In this document: positions 46,741 through 58,900 of the stretch, piece after piece
How the letters are laid out: the number at the start of each line of letters is the position of its first letter
How positions within the stretch are numbered: position 1 is the stretch's first letter
Origin: Siphonodentalium dalli
Taxonomy: Eukaryota > Mollusca > Scaphopoda > Gadilida > Siphonodentaliidae
DNA length: 64,000 nt
Direction of reading: 5' to 3'
Assembly (NCBI GenBank): GCA_032622095.1
Contig: CP136068.1
Location: 12,689,729-12,753,728, forward strand
Translations under genes and position numbers: made by a program
The notes under the pieces: model-generated
Databases searched by the model: none
Seen by the model: only the letters and a program-made list of their open reading frames with translations
Told to the model about the DNA's origin: nothing

Positions 46741-47265
46741 GCTGGTGGGCCCGACTTCGTCCGGGCTGTTTCCCCCCTGCTTTCGTTGAAAATCCGTATT
46801 TTACCCGATTTGACCTTGAATTGACAATTTTTAAGGTCATGGTCAGGTCGGGGTCATAATCTGACCCATCCAAATCACTCCCCGGACAAAAGTATCCCTA
46901 GGTATAAAATTCGTCGAAATCCGTCCGTTTTACTCGATTTGACCTTGAATTGACCATTTTGAAGGTCAAGGTCAGGTCGGGGTCGCGATTTGACATGTCC
47001 AAAACACTCCCCGGATACCCGGACAAAATTACCCCTAGGTATCAAATTTCGTCGAAATCCGTCCGTTTTACCAGATTTGACCTTTGAATTGACCTTTTTG
47101 AAGGTCAAGGTCAGGTCGGGGTCACGATTTGACCTGTCCAAAACACTCCCTGGAAAAAATTAGCCCTAGGTATCAAATTTCGTCAAAATCCGTCTGGCAG
47201 TTTTCCCGGCCACAGCTAACACACACACAGACAGACAGACAGAAGTCCCAAAATATATATTAGAT
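46741..47265. repeat. Family G repeat, second locus
   Basis: CCCGACTTCGTCCGGGC is followed by three about 120-bp internal units with TTGACCTTGAATTGAC and AGGTCAGGTCGGGGTC. The end is ACACACACAGACAGACAGAC and ATATATATTAGA. Confidence 0.7.
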
Positions 47266-49637
47266 AATACATTAGACTTAAAATATTTATCTTGACCATG
47301 TGAGCCAGTGCATTCTATTCTATTATATATAAGCGGAATGTGACTGTAAAGTTGTATACGCTGTTAACATTTCGAGCGTAGTTGTGACCCTTGAGCAAGT
47401 TTTCTTTGACTGTGACTGATTCGCACAACACTTGCAACAATGACACGTTGACCTGACGGGCAAGAAAATATTAGGTATGCCCATGTGTCTTAATTGACCA
47501 ATGTAATAAATAATACAGGAAGTTATCCGATGGAGGAAGCCTAGTGCTATTTTATCGAAAATAATCGTATGTGTTCACGCGGTCGAGTCACGATCCATCA
47601 ATAGTATCGTCTGTTTCAACAACTGACTTCGTAATTCCATTCTAGGTGTGTTACATGGGATTTACAACTACACACCCCCCCCCACCAAATTTAAGCACAT
47701 CAAACTCACGAGTTTGCGTAATTCCATTTCACCCCATTGCTTGTGCTTTGATTTTGCCTAACTGTTCCATGGCATGCCTGAATGTTATAGCCTATGGATC
47801 GGTAGCCATGCTGAGGAACATAATCTGGGCCGACCATGCATGGTTCGGCCCAGTATGAGAATAATTTGAAATTTGAACATTACAAAATCGTTGCATTTAG
47901 ACTGGCAACTCGTTTATTGTCCTTTACATTATTATGTCAATAATGTTGATTTTTGGTTTGTGACAAGCTTTGTCAATTACCAATAAAAAAAATTTAATGA
48001 TAATTTGTAAGTCTTTTATTTCAACTTTTATAGATATTTTTCGTTCTGCAGCCCACTGATAGTTGTGGTTCGAGACGGCCGAGTCGATCGCCGGTTCGTT
48101 AATTAGGTGCTGGTTGTTATTGTTATTTTAACGGAATTCTGAGTTGGTCATTCGCGAAACCAATATATTTTATATTCTATAATTAAAATCATGGGTATAA
48201 AATATATGATCTTGTTTATGGATATTGCAGGAAGGCTACTCTGGCCGTGTCAAATTGAGTTATAGCGAAGGGATTTATCGCAGGACAACACATTTCTGGT
48301 TTTCGTGGGGTGTGAATCCGCTGGATGTCTTATACATGTAGTTGCAGTATGTAACCATTATGACCGCGTTAATTGCTTTCGATGTTTAGGTATAAACAAT
48401 GGCTGGACCATGCACTCTTGGCCGGAACACAATACCTCCGATTTTTGATCCGCATTTAGAAGCTTTCTGGTGTGGTGAATGAGAAACCTGCAGTAATAAG
48501 CCGTAGTTTTTTGTCATTATTCGAAGGATTAGTTGTTTTAACGGAATTCTGAGGCGGTGAATTCATGTAAGCAATATATTTTATATTATAATTTATATTT
48601 ATGGCTAATAATATGATCTTGAGGGCGTTACCATTTCGGATTATGGTTTTCTTGTTATTTAATACGATACCGGTATTTTGAATGTTTGCGACCACTTTTG
48701 TCGCACAGTAGATCGGTGGACTTAAAGCATTAATGTCGTAATCGGATATAAACAGGCGTGTTTTTCAGTTGCCGGCGTTCCAAAATAAGGGGAGTTACTA
48801 TGGGAATTATGCACAGTAAAGTTCATACGTAGCGGCGGTTTACATTTTATTGAGAACATAATTATGACATATTAAGGAGTCTAAGGACTGTCAAATATTT
48901 GCATTGGAGTTGCTAAAATTAAATCGCGCGTGCAATGGGGAAGTCTCAATTACTCTGGCAGGGCGGGAAACAATACTGGAATCAAAATCGAAATTCGTGA
49001 TTCATGCAAACGTTATTATATCGCATTTAAATTATCCTAATATCACAAAGTATCCATACGTGAATCTGAACTTACATTCCTTGTCTACGATAGCTGTAGA
49101 TTGTATTCCGAAAAAAATATTCTCAAACAATATGGTCGTCATGTAGCAGACTATATGAAACTGAAGGCACCGCAATGCGCATGCTCTGTGTTCTTACACA
49201 ATTGTGTGTAACACAATATACACAATATTTGTAGAACAGCCCTTGATCCTGGTATTGGTATGTAACTACACATTCTATGTGTACTAACCGGGTTTACACA
49301 TTTTATGTGTAATCGTTTCTACACATTAGTTATAAGAGTGGATTGACCCAATTTATACACGAAATTGTTAGCTATATAGGATCAACTCTTTCGATGAACA
49401 CTTGTGCATATCTGGAGTGAAATTAATCATAATCACATCACGATATAAGCACAAGTGAATCTTATTTGATGGGATTGCGCATCTATGAAGTTATGTTTAT
49501 AAGATTTAAAGGCACAGATATATCCTATAGCTTATGCGTATGGTTTCTCTGTGGTTCATTAATTACGCTAGCGTATGGTCATATTATCTAAATCGTTGCC
49601 TCATACGTTCGGCTAGCTATTTCTGGAACGCATGCAG
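47266..49637. other. Intergenic, no gene seen
   Basis: GTTTTAACGGAATTCTGAG and CAATATATTTTATATT occur twice (about 48127-48180 and 48535-48590), a diverged duplication. TACACA-ATTTATGTGTA repeats lie near 49200-49330. Confidence 0.45.
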
Positions 49638-49641
49638 TTAA

Positions 49642-50054
49642 CCCTTTACCCAACAAAGCGGCCAAAAACGACAAAATAAAGCTTCAACAGCCTAAAATAT
49701 CTTCGGTCTGTCTCACTAACACCATACACATATAGATATCATTGGAACAGGTTCATTGACCACATTGTGATGGTTACAGTTATGCCCTGTGTCAATGCAT
49801 TCTCTTATATATGCGAGTCGACCATAGGTTGCCTCGCATATATAAGAGAATGCATTTGCCTAAAAAAACAATTTTATAATTTTTTCTTACATTTTTTAAC
49901 AATTTTTATAATATTTTTCTACATTCTTTGACAATTTTATCATTTTTAATATGTGTTAAGCCTATGCATTCTCTTATATATGCGAGGCGACCTATGGTCG
50001 ACTCGCATATATAAGAGAATGCATTGGCACAGGGCCGTTCTGTTGGGTAAAGGG
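49642..50054. mobile_element. Family D TTAA MITE, copy 3
   Basis: CCCTTTACCCAACA to its inverse between TTAA at 49638 and 50055, with two hairpin modules and an expanded AT-rich centre. Confidence 0.87.
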
Positions 50055-50939
50055 TTAATGGGTCAGTTGCGTTGTGGGATTCCCACTCTCAGGATAGAGA
50101 CCGGGGGTCAATACTATGAACAATTTTATACCTGTAAATACAAATTGTATTTATTAATTTGTAATTACAAATTTGTGTTAACTATCACAGTGGTTTCATA
50201 GTACAGGGAAAATTTAGCCGTATTATTGTAATACCTTAGACTGGGCGAGAGGTGAAACCCCTAAAAGGCAGCTGTAAAACTTAAAAAAAACTAACTCCCC
50301 ACTCTGCTCCCATGCACCTGTTATCAGTGTTATCTGAATACCAGTTCAAATTAGACGGACATGTATATAGAGCTAAAATAACTGACAACAATTTATATGG
50401 GGAAGTTACAATGCGTGCTATCATATTGTGATTAGTGAGAACGCCGGTACTATGAAACGATGAGCTAACAAAATCTCGCAAATTTCACCAAGATCTACTG
50501 TTGATTATTGTAGATTGCTTACGGACAAACCTTTGCCTGTGAGTGATTAGCAATATATTGAATCACGGCGGGCCAAAGTTACAAAAGAAATAACCAATCA
50601 TAAGTTGAGAGGTGAACGCTTATCAGAGCTATCCAATCGGTTCACGGATTACTAAGTTGATGACCACATGTCTGCGCAAGTTAACAATTAAACGGTTCGT
50701 TTGTAGTGTGTGTATGTAAGTACAAGTCAGTGTAATATCGAGTACTACAAACAATTTGGTATCATTTTTTTTACAAATTACAAATTTACAACCATTCAGT
50801 TTGTGAAAATAAAATATTATTTTGATGGTACAGCATTATATATATTGTGACCATTCTATTATTTCAAACTGATCCGCTACTGTTATCATAACACATCGAG
50901 GCAGTAACGAGGCTCCATTTTATCGGGAGGGGTGTATCG

Positions 50940-51275
50940 AAGCAGGGACGTGCTACTGGTCTCGGTTATAGGAGTGGTGCGGTAGAGTGCCAGTCGGTAG
51001 AATGACAGGTGCATTACACCGTTACAGGCCGTCCAGCGCTGACGAAGCTGGTTCTAACCCCGTCATATGGAGGGTGACCGGAATCGTGTATCTGGGCAAG
51101 TTTGTCAGTTGCTTTCCGGGGGTCGGTGGTTTCTACACGCAGTGGGACGATTTCTCGGTGAAATCAAGCCTCTGCATGGTCTTTCCTCCACCCGTAAAAT
51201 TGACAACGTCCTATGTGGCCTAGCGGCTAGAACGACGATAAAACCTAATAAACCAAACCAAACCAATAGGAGTGT
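50940..51275 (+). mobile_element. tRNA-headed SINE with conserved body
   Basis: A B-box-like GGTTCTAACCCCG lies near 51050. The body has GGGCAAGTTTGTCAGTTGCT and CGGGGGTCGGTGGTTTCTAC. The tail CGACGATAAAACCTAATAAA ends in an ACCAA-type simple repeat. The body matches a SINE layout widespread in molluscs (from memory). Confidence 0.7.
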
Positions 51276-51321
51276 CATTTTATAATTTCAAAATGCTCCG
51301 ATATCTTATAATATATCTAGA

Positions 51322-52080
51322 CAGGGACGTGGCTATATATGGGGTCAGTTTGGCGACGGGGTGTCCATCCTATAATTTCCATATGCACCCTTTGAAAAAA
51401 TATATGCCTATAAATTCCACATAACGATGGAATCGTGTATCAAGAGGAAAGTATTTTAATTTTTCTACGCTGATAACAAAACTTAGTCAATATGACTAAC
51501 ATATCTTAGTCAAACGTTTTTCCTCAGGATGACTAACTTAGATCAGCCAACATGACTGAGGCATAACATTAATACAAATTACTAGGGTGATGAACTTATA
51601 TGCTCTGGTTTAAGGATGTGAAAATCGACAATTTATGTTTGACACCCTATATAGACATTCTAGACAAGTTCTTAACGTTGTAACTTACAGTAGTTACAAG
51701 GAACACATACTGCTACATCACATCCAAGCTGACACCCCATAAGGTTTTACAATTTCAAAATATAGGTCATTTCAATCCAAACTTTTGACCAAAGGAGGTA
51801 AATATGCAAATGTTGGTCTAAAACAAAACATACCCCCTAATAATTTTTTTGGAAAAAACAAAATAACAGAACAAGTTCAACCTATTGTTGTTGTAAAATT
51901 TCCAATTCATGTTGTTTCAGGTATCAAATTTCCAGCTGTTGAACGTGTTGATAAAATGTTTGGAGCGAGAAACATAACCCAACCCCTTGTCGCGACGTCC
52001 CTGTGGGTTGTACTTGAAATTTCCAGCTGACAAAATATGTTCACGAGGGGGTGAATCGACCCCTTGTCGCCACGTCCCTG
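51322..52080. mobile_element. CAGGGACGTGGC-ended element, about 0.76 kb
   Basis: Left CAGGGACGTGGCTAT, right GTCGCCACGTCCCTG. A second right end, GTCGCGACGTCCCTG, at 51987-52001 suggests two overlapping insertions. No matching flanking duplication. Confidence 0.6.
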
Positions 52081-52775
52081 CGTATCATATATATATATAT
52101 CCGGGTTAAGGGTGCGAAAACTGAAAAATTATGTTTCATAGTACTCGAACATTCTTTGTGATTGGAGATATTTGTAAATACAAAGAACACGTACTATTTG
52201 TGATTTATGTTTGTAATCGTAGGTTCATAGTATTGGCGGAATGATAAATTGTTATTTCTTACAAACAATTGTAGATTCTTACAAAGAAAAAGTTTCATAG
52301 TATTGACCCCGGATGCTATCGGGGTGAAGCTGAAGCAGAAACAATTTGTGTTTTATGTGCGACGAACTCAATTGAAAATGAGTTATATTTCCTACCATAG
52401 TGCCACGCATACGCAGAAGAACATACTAATTTCTTGCAACAAATTGGTGATACTTCTGACTTTCTTTCTGATAGTGATACTATGACACTTTGTATAAATC
52501 AGTTTCTTTTACAATTTACCCGTTTTATTTCAAAAACCTACTCTGAGACAGTCAAAACTTTCCAAAAAAAGCAAATGTACATTAATTTATGTATAATGTA
52601 ATTTACTGTAACAGTGGCTTATAGGTCCTATGGCCGGATGTTAACTATACATATGTCACTACAATAATATATATTGTATTCTAATCTATTCCATATCAAT
52701 TAGTCAGGCGCTGCTAACTTTAGAATTGCTTGCTTCAAATAAATTGCTGTATTGATTTTAATTATTTCAGGGACA

Positions 52776-52809
52776 ATGACTTACTACGGCACAACAAACG
52801 CAACGACAG
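52776..52809 (+). CDS. Multi-pass membrane protein, exon with likely start
   Basis: After the acceptor TTAATTATTTCAG the exon reads GGACAATGACT. ATG has A at -3, so it is a plausible start. It encodes residues 1-11, including an N-A-T glycosylation sequon, and ends in phase 1 at a GTAAAT donor. If the frame is instead open upstream, the 39-bp exon would be symmetric phase 1-1 like the others, and the true start could lie in an unseen upstream exon. The protein family is not recognised. Confidence 0.65.
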
Positions 52810-54786
52810 GTAAATATGAATGGCAAAATATTATACCGTTAATCACTGCTTGCTAAGAAAAGAGAAATTCATATGTTCAAAATGAGACAATTTACCCATG
52901 CACTAAACACGAGAAGAGTCTCCCGGGAAAGTTATTTTAATCTGCTGAACATTTAATCTTTAAAAATTTAATGAACCTTGAGGCATAAATTCAATAACGA
53001 ATTTCCGTGTAAAAGACGTAATCAAATTAAATGACGGACAGTGGACTGGGCAACGCGTGGTGCACATGAGTATATGGGACTAGTGTGCATATAATATAAC
53101 ATTTATTATTATATGGGACTAGTATGCATATAATATAACATTTATTATTATATGGGACTAGTATGCATATAATATAACATTTATTATTATATGGGACTAG
53201 TATGCATATAATATAACATTTATTATTATATGGGACTAGTATGCATATAATATAACATTTATTATTATATGGGACTAGTATGCATATAATATAACATTTA
53301 TTATTATATGGGACTAGTATGCATATAATATAACATTTATTATTATATGGGACTAGTGTGCATATAATATAACATTTATTATTATATGGGACTAGTATGC
53401 ATATAATATATCATTTATTAGTATATGGGACTAGTATACATATAATATAACATTTATTAGTATATGGGACTAGTATGCATATAACATAACATTTATTCGT
53501 ATATGGGACTAGTATACATATAATATAACATTTATTAGTATATGGGACTAGTATACATATAATATAACATTTATTCGTATATGGGACTAGTATACATATA
53601 ATATAACATATATTTGATACTTTTGCTTGAAAACTGTGCAAAAATTACTGGACATCGACAATTTGTATTTTCGCATTCCGACCTAACATGCCATCCGTAA
53701 CATTACGTACTTTTCAACAGACATTCAAATAGTGGAAATATGATTACCTTATTCTGCGGCTCAGAGACTATAGAAGCCAACAACAACAGTTGTGGTACAG
53801 TATCCATTTAAGGGTCTAATTAAGTACTCAGTTAATTTTTGGATTCGATGTAGGGGTAACAACTCGCTTTTAAACCTAGCTAATCTCACACTCGGAAATT
53901 TAGAGTGTAACAATTAATCGTTGAAGAATATATGTACTTACTTACTGGACACTTTTCACATAATGAACTACTACAAATTATAATAACGAATAGCAGTCGT
54001 AAGTTTTTAGGTAAAAAATCGTCTCGCAAAATTGACGACTACGAAGGACAATATAGTGCTGGTCAAATTTCTTGGCACTCACAGTAAGGCGATATGATTA
54101 TATGTGCCGTGATTGTTTTGCACCTAGTTTATTTTGTTATCAGGTCATAGTCACATAGCTCGCGTGTTCGTGCTAATATGCTTCTCTAAACCGTAATCGT
54201 AACGAGGGTATGGACAATCGACAACTGATAGAAACAACACAAATTATAGTGACGTAGTACCCTATTCGTAATTCTGATCAATAGTAGTTCATTATGCGAA
54301 AGGTGACCAATAATAAAGTAATTTATTGCACACCCAATGGCTTATTTGTGCGGAATACAGAAAAATACAGAAGATTTCAAAACGTTCAATAAACAATTGT
54401 TCTAGAACAATACAAACCGATTACGTCAACAACGCCATTGGCGACGTCATCTTTAACAGAAAATTGCTTCACTAAATTATGAAGTATTGTCTACATTTTT
54501 ACACGCCCGTTTGTTCAATAAAATGAAAAAATATCAACCTAAATGTTAGTATGTTATAATCCACAATCTTTACATTGTGCAATAAACATAGAAAAACACA
54601 GTTTTGTGAACATGTCAACGTTATTGCACTCCCGCGAGGTAAAACTCGAACTTCCGGTTCTCGTTTTACCATCGCGTCACAACAAACTCGTGCAATAACT
54701 TTAACCAGTTCACACACTTGTGTCGTTCTATCTATATAGTATCATTTTGCACCCACTCTTATTGACTACGTTCCTGTATTTTTCAG
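52810..54786. other. Intron 1 of the membrane-protein gene, with a MITE-derived minisatellite
   Basis: The middle (about 52900-53807) is a diverged family B MITE, right end next to TTAA at 53808. Its internal TATATGGGACTAGTATGCAT is expanded to about 14 units of 39 bp at 53069-53616. The rest is plain AT-rich sequence. Confidence 0.8.
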
Positions 54787-54885
54787 TTCAGTGTCGGGGT
54801 TACCGTTACTCTAGTATTGTCATATCTGTGCTCGGAGGGGTCTTGAGCGTAGTTCTGTGGCAACTGGTTCTACGAAAAAAGAGAG
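54787..54885 (+). CDS. Multi-pass membrane protein, exon with helix 1
   Basis: 99 bp, phase 1-1, residues 12-44. A short polar lead with one Cys is followed by hydrophobic residues 22-40 (SVLGGVLSVVLWQLVL). RKKR then ends the exon, which by the positive-inside rule puts the N-terminus outside. The acceptor is TTTTTCAG and the donor GTAAGT. A second AG four bases on would bring a stop codon, so the first acceptor is the right one. Confidence 0.8.
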
Positions 54886-55282
54886 GTAAGTAAGTCCAAA
54901 GATATGACACCAAAATTACATTACATTATTCTCACATGAACCCATATACTGTTGACATATAAGTTATGTATATATGTATGTATACGTGTGTAAGGGTGTG
55001 TATGTATATGTATGTGTATATGTATGCGTATATATGTATGCGTGTATGGCTATATATATGTATCTATGTATGTGTGTATGTGTATGTATATGTATGTGGA
55101 TATATGTATGCATATACACACGCGATGAATGACATTTAATATGTCTGATTTATGCTAAATTTGTTTACACCAATGATATGTAAATTGTATTTTGTTTTGA
55201 ACATGAACGGTTCTCATGTCAGACTATGGTTAGAACATTAAAGAATTGAATTGAATTTCAATTATATTCCTTTTTTTCGCAG

Positions 55283-55396
55283 AGAAAGATGGCACGGACA
55301 ACAGTTCGAAATTGGTGCTAGCAATAATGGCGCTCTCCTTCGTGGACTTTGCATTTATCGTGTCCGGCATAGCACTGGCTGTGGTGATCGTAGCAG
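55283..55396 (+). CDS. Multi-pass membrane protein, exon with helix 2
   Basis: 114 bp, phase 1-1, residues 45-82. A short polar cytosolic loop (EKDGTDNSSK) leads into a 28-residue hydrophobic run (LVLAIMALSFVDFAF and on), which is helix 2. The acceptor TTTTTTTCGCAG and donor GTAAAA are usable. Only this frame is both open and hydrophobic across the exon, and it matches the phase left by the previous exon. Confidence 0.82.
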
Positions 55397-58082
55397 GTAA
55401 AACCTTGATTATGAAATAATCAATTTTATTTTCTAAGTAATCGAACCTAATTTAGAATGGGTGGTTCCCCTTTTACAGCATGACGTTTTATGTACGGACA
55501 TGCGCAGTCTATTTGTACTCCATTTTACTTGGGAATAGAAAAAATAACTGTTTTGTGCAAACATAATTCCCATATTTCTTTGATTATCAGGATTCATTTT
55601 CCCACCCTCCCACCCCAATATTATGTTAGCAGCTTGAGATTTATGTTTCATTTCACACTAATCTGTCTCTTGAAATTCAATTTTTTTTATTATGGCTACA
55701 TATTATGTTACCGCTATTACTAAGGCAATAGCTAGGTTATTGATGATATATATTTTCATTGGCTCCACCTTCTTGACAATATATTTTGTTTAAGTTGATT
55801 ATTGGTTGTTTATGTTTATAATAATAAACAGCCCATATGAATCTGAACTACAGTGTTTGTTGTCAATGAACAAGCTCATCCTCTGAGTTCCCCTGTTGTC
55901 CCTATATACATGTATGGTCATATGAGATTCTGAAGAACATAAATAGGTGGCGTTGAAGTTTTGTGTTTTGAGGTACCAACGACTTCTGTAAAATAAATCG
56001 GTTTCAAAAGTGCAGTTCATATATCCATGATACTATATCTGAAAATCTTAAGAAGTGACTGAATTATTCGTGTAATTTAATAATTTTTTTCATTTAGAAA
56101 GGCAACTACCCACAACTAATTTTCTATATTTGAGAATGTGCATGTTATGCCTGTTGATCAATGACAAATTGGGCTGAGATGAGGTCTGGGTCATGGGTTC
56201 ATAACCAAGTTAAAGCTGACCACCATATCTCTCAACAAAGTGGCCTAATTCCAGTTGATTGCGCCCTGCTTGGGTGGACCACACTGATATCAACATTTGT
56301 TTTCATTGGGCTGGAAATTATTAATTATTCTAGCAGTTCTTTGAACAGAAAGGGACAATAAAAATGTATTAACCCTTTACCCAACAAACCGGCCAAAAAC
56401 GGCCAAATAAAGCTGCAACAGCCTAAATTATCTTGGGTCTGTCTCAATAAAACCATACACATATGGATATCATTGGAACCGGCTCATTGACCACATTGTG
56501 ATGGTTACAGTTATGCCCTGTGCCAATGCATTCTCTTATATATGCGAGTCGACCAAATTTTTTTTTTAATGTGTTAAGCCAATGCATTCTCTTATATATG
56601 CGAGGCGACCTATGGTCGACTCGCATATATAAGAGAATGCATTGGCACAGGGCCGTTCTGTTGGGTAAAGGGTTAAAATCAAAAGTCTTATCGTCTCTTA
56701 ATAATTGCTCAGATTCTATTTACAATTGAGATGGTGATTTGTGAAATTCAAGACTTTTCGCCAGATAGATCCAGAGAAATTCTTTGTTGAAAATTTCTTG
56801 TCATTTTTGGCCGGAATTATGCAAAAAGTGCGTCCCCCTTAACATTGCTAACATTGTTAGTCAAAGATTAATTTATCAGAAAGATTTGTTTTCCATATTG
56901 ATTCGGAAATTTGCTTGGTGTCCATCTCGAAACATACCTGTTACTTCGGAAAGGAGATTTTTAACCAAGTAACTGGCGCAGTTAGATTTATTAAGAACGT
57001 TAGCGTTGTTAAAGCAATGAGATCGGATCTGAAGTTACAAATACAAGATTTGGTTAGCGGTGACACGGCCTAAATTTTAAAACAGTATTCCCTGTTAGCG
57101 CCGGGGGGGGGGGGGGGGGGGGTCGGAGTCGGACAAAATGTTCAGGCAAGTATGCTGATTTTTACTTTTCGACCCTTGTTGGGATCCACCCACCCCCGCG
57201 TCCAAATTTTTTTCCTTTTTCGGCAGTTTTTTCCTACCATTTTTGGACACCCACCCCCTTTTAACACTAAATCAGAGATATGCTGTATATGAATTTCTGT
57301 GCATACTATTTGTATGGATGTTAACATTGACATGTAAATAGGAACGAGTCATTTTGGGATCATTCGGCCAAAAACAACATGGCTACCAGCGGCCATCTTG
57401 GATTTCAAAATTTGCAACAAAATACAACACGATAACTGCCTGCAGTCAGTTTAGCAGTTAGAATTACATTATTTCTCTTATTCTAATGTGTTTTAAGCCA
57501 AACTCATTGCAAAAACAGTCAAAAAACATGCAGGAAAACAACGTTTGGGTTGCAGAAATGTTTTGTTGTTGGTCCCATCGGCCACCAACCCACCCCGGCA
57601 TACGTGCCCGGAAAAAAAAATTCATCCCGCCCCTGGTAGCGCATACTATTGTAAGTATTGTATGTATTGTTGTCCTCGTCCCCAAGTATGTAACACAAGT
57701 CATTGTTTGGTGTTGTGGTCGTGGCTGGATGGTCACCATTTGGGAGGGAATTCCAATTGCACCCCCTAAACCAGACCGAAATGTCCAATTCGGGTAAATT
57801 CCATTTTCACCCCACCCAACTTGTATCTTAAGTTTCAATTGTGGTAAACTACAAACCTCATACCCCTATTGTTGGCAAATTTCCAACTGATTTGGCAGAA
57901 AGTAGAACTTAACTTTTAAGTATAAAAACTTCACACTAAAATCCCAGTATTGGAAGGAATATAAAACAATCAAACTAATTTGGTATGAACTTTATGAATG
58001 GGGGGGGGGGGGGGGTGTGAGACACCTACATGTCTCCCTGTCGTAGTGAGTCTGTAACCGATACCACACGTTTATTTTTCAG
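55397..58082. other. Intron 3 of the membrane-protein gene
   Basis: It contains a repeat block at 55940-56300 with a second copy at 61980-62300. A segment 56690-56830 has a sister at 63520-63665. A family D MITE lies between, a G21 run at 57103-57123 and a G17 run at about 57999-58015. 57540-58020 holds sequence related to the CAGGGACGTGGC family. Confidence 0.6.
56373..56672. mobile_element. Family D TTAA MITE, copy 4 (internally deleted)
   Basis: CCCTTTACCCAACA to its inverse between TTAA at 56369 and 56673. The first hairpin has lost its inverted half, while the second is complete. Confidence 0.86.
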
Positions 58083-58253
58083 ATCTAATGACGTGCGAGG
58101 ACGGAAATGCGGCAGAGGACATGGCTATCGTTGTGATAACGTTCGTGGTGTCTATATACGCATTCGTGTGTTGGCTCGTTGCCATAGTAGCGTTCTTAAT
58201 CAAATCAGTGGATTGTTCATGCTGTAAAACGAATTCGGTCAAACCCAGTCCGG
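58083..58253 (+). CDS. Multi-pass membrane protein, exon with helix 3
   Basis: 171 bp, phase 1-1, residues 83-139. A short extracellular loop with one Cys (DLMTCEDGNAAED) is followed by a 27-residue helix (MAIVVITFVVSIYAFVCWL and on). The cytosolic tail has a Cys cluster (CSCCK), a candidate for palmitoylation. The acceptor is TTTATTTTTCAG and the donor GTAAGT. The exon is intact. Three helices, an outside N-terminus and a cytosolic tail are predicted. No known family is recognised. Confidence 0.83.
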
Positions 58254-58344
58254 GTAAGTAACTTAAGAATGCATAACCATGCAATGCAATTATGTATTAT
58301 CGTAACACATGACAGATGCGTAACGAAGAATATTATTATGCATC

Positions 58345-58900
58345 CCTTAACTGACACTATTTCTGATTGGGCAAAAGCCGTCATTTGATAATACGGGAAA
58401 AAGTCATATTGGACTCCCGAATGTCACATTGGACTCCCAAGTGTGCAATATGACCTTTTAATCGGAACTCTGTGACGTCACGAATTAAATCTATTGCGAA
58501 ATGAATAGGCGAAATTGTGATATGCGCGCACCACTGGTGGATTTAACAGACGTTTCACTTCCGCGTTGAGTTTTCTTTTCACTTCCTTGTTTACTATTCC
58601 AAATCATGCTTTCTGATGATCAATTACGGGCTTTTATAGATAATTAAGTGCCGACAAATAACAAAAATAACCACACAAGTTTTATTCCCAAAATTTGGAT
58701 AAACATACAGATGGATTATACAAAAATTCATTATACAATGTTGTGTACAGTATGTGTTTTTCTTGTACTCGTCCAGGTTGTGGTGAAAAATTCATATTGG
58801 ACACAACAATGCGTGTCTCGTCCAAAATGACTTTTAACCACAACCTGGACTCGTACAAGAAAAACACATAATGTACACAACATTGTATAATAACTTTATT
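58345..58900. mobile_element. Family H foldback element, copy 3
   Basis: TTAACTGACACTATTTCTGA start, AGTCATATTGGACTCCC body, then the TTGTACTCGTCCAGGTTGTG hairpin at 58740-58880. Lies in the intron after 58253. Confidence 0.75.

Noticed and set aside
53411-53641. Repeat protein frame in the 39-bp array
   Set aside because: It is a MITE-derived minisatellite in an intron on the opposite strand to the gene.
57464-57838. Overlapping frames on both strands near 57.5-57.8 kb
   Set aside because: They overlap on both strands within sequence resembling the CAGGGACGTGGC family, with no splice context.
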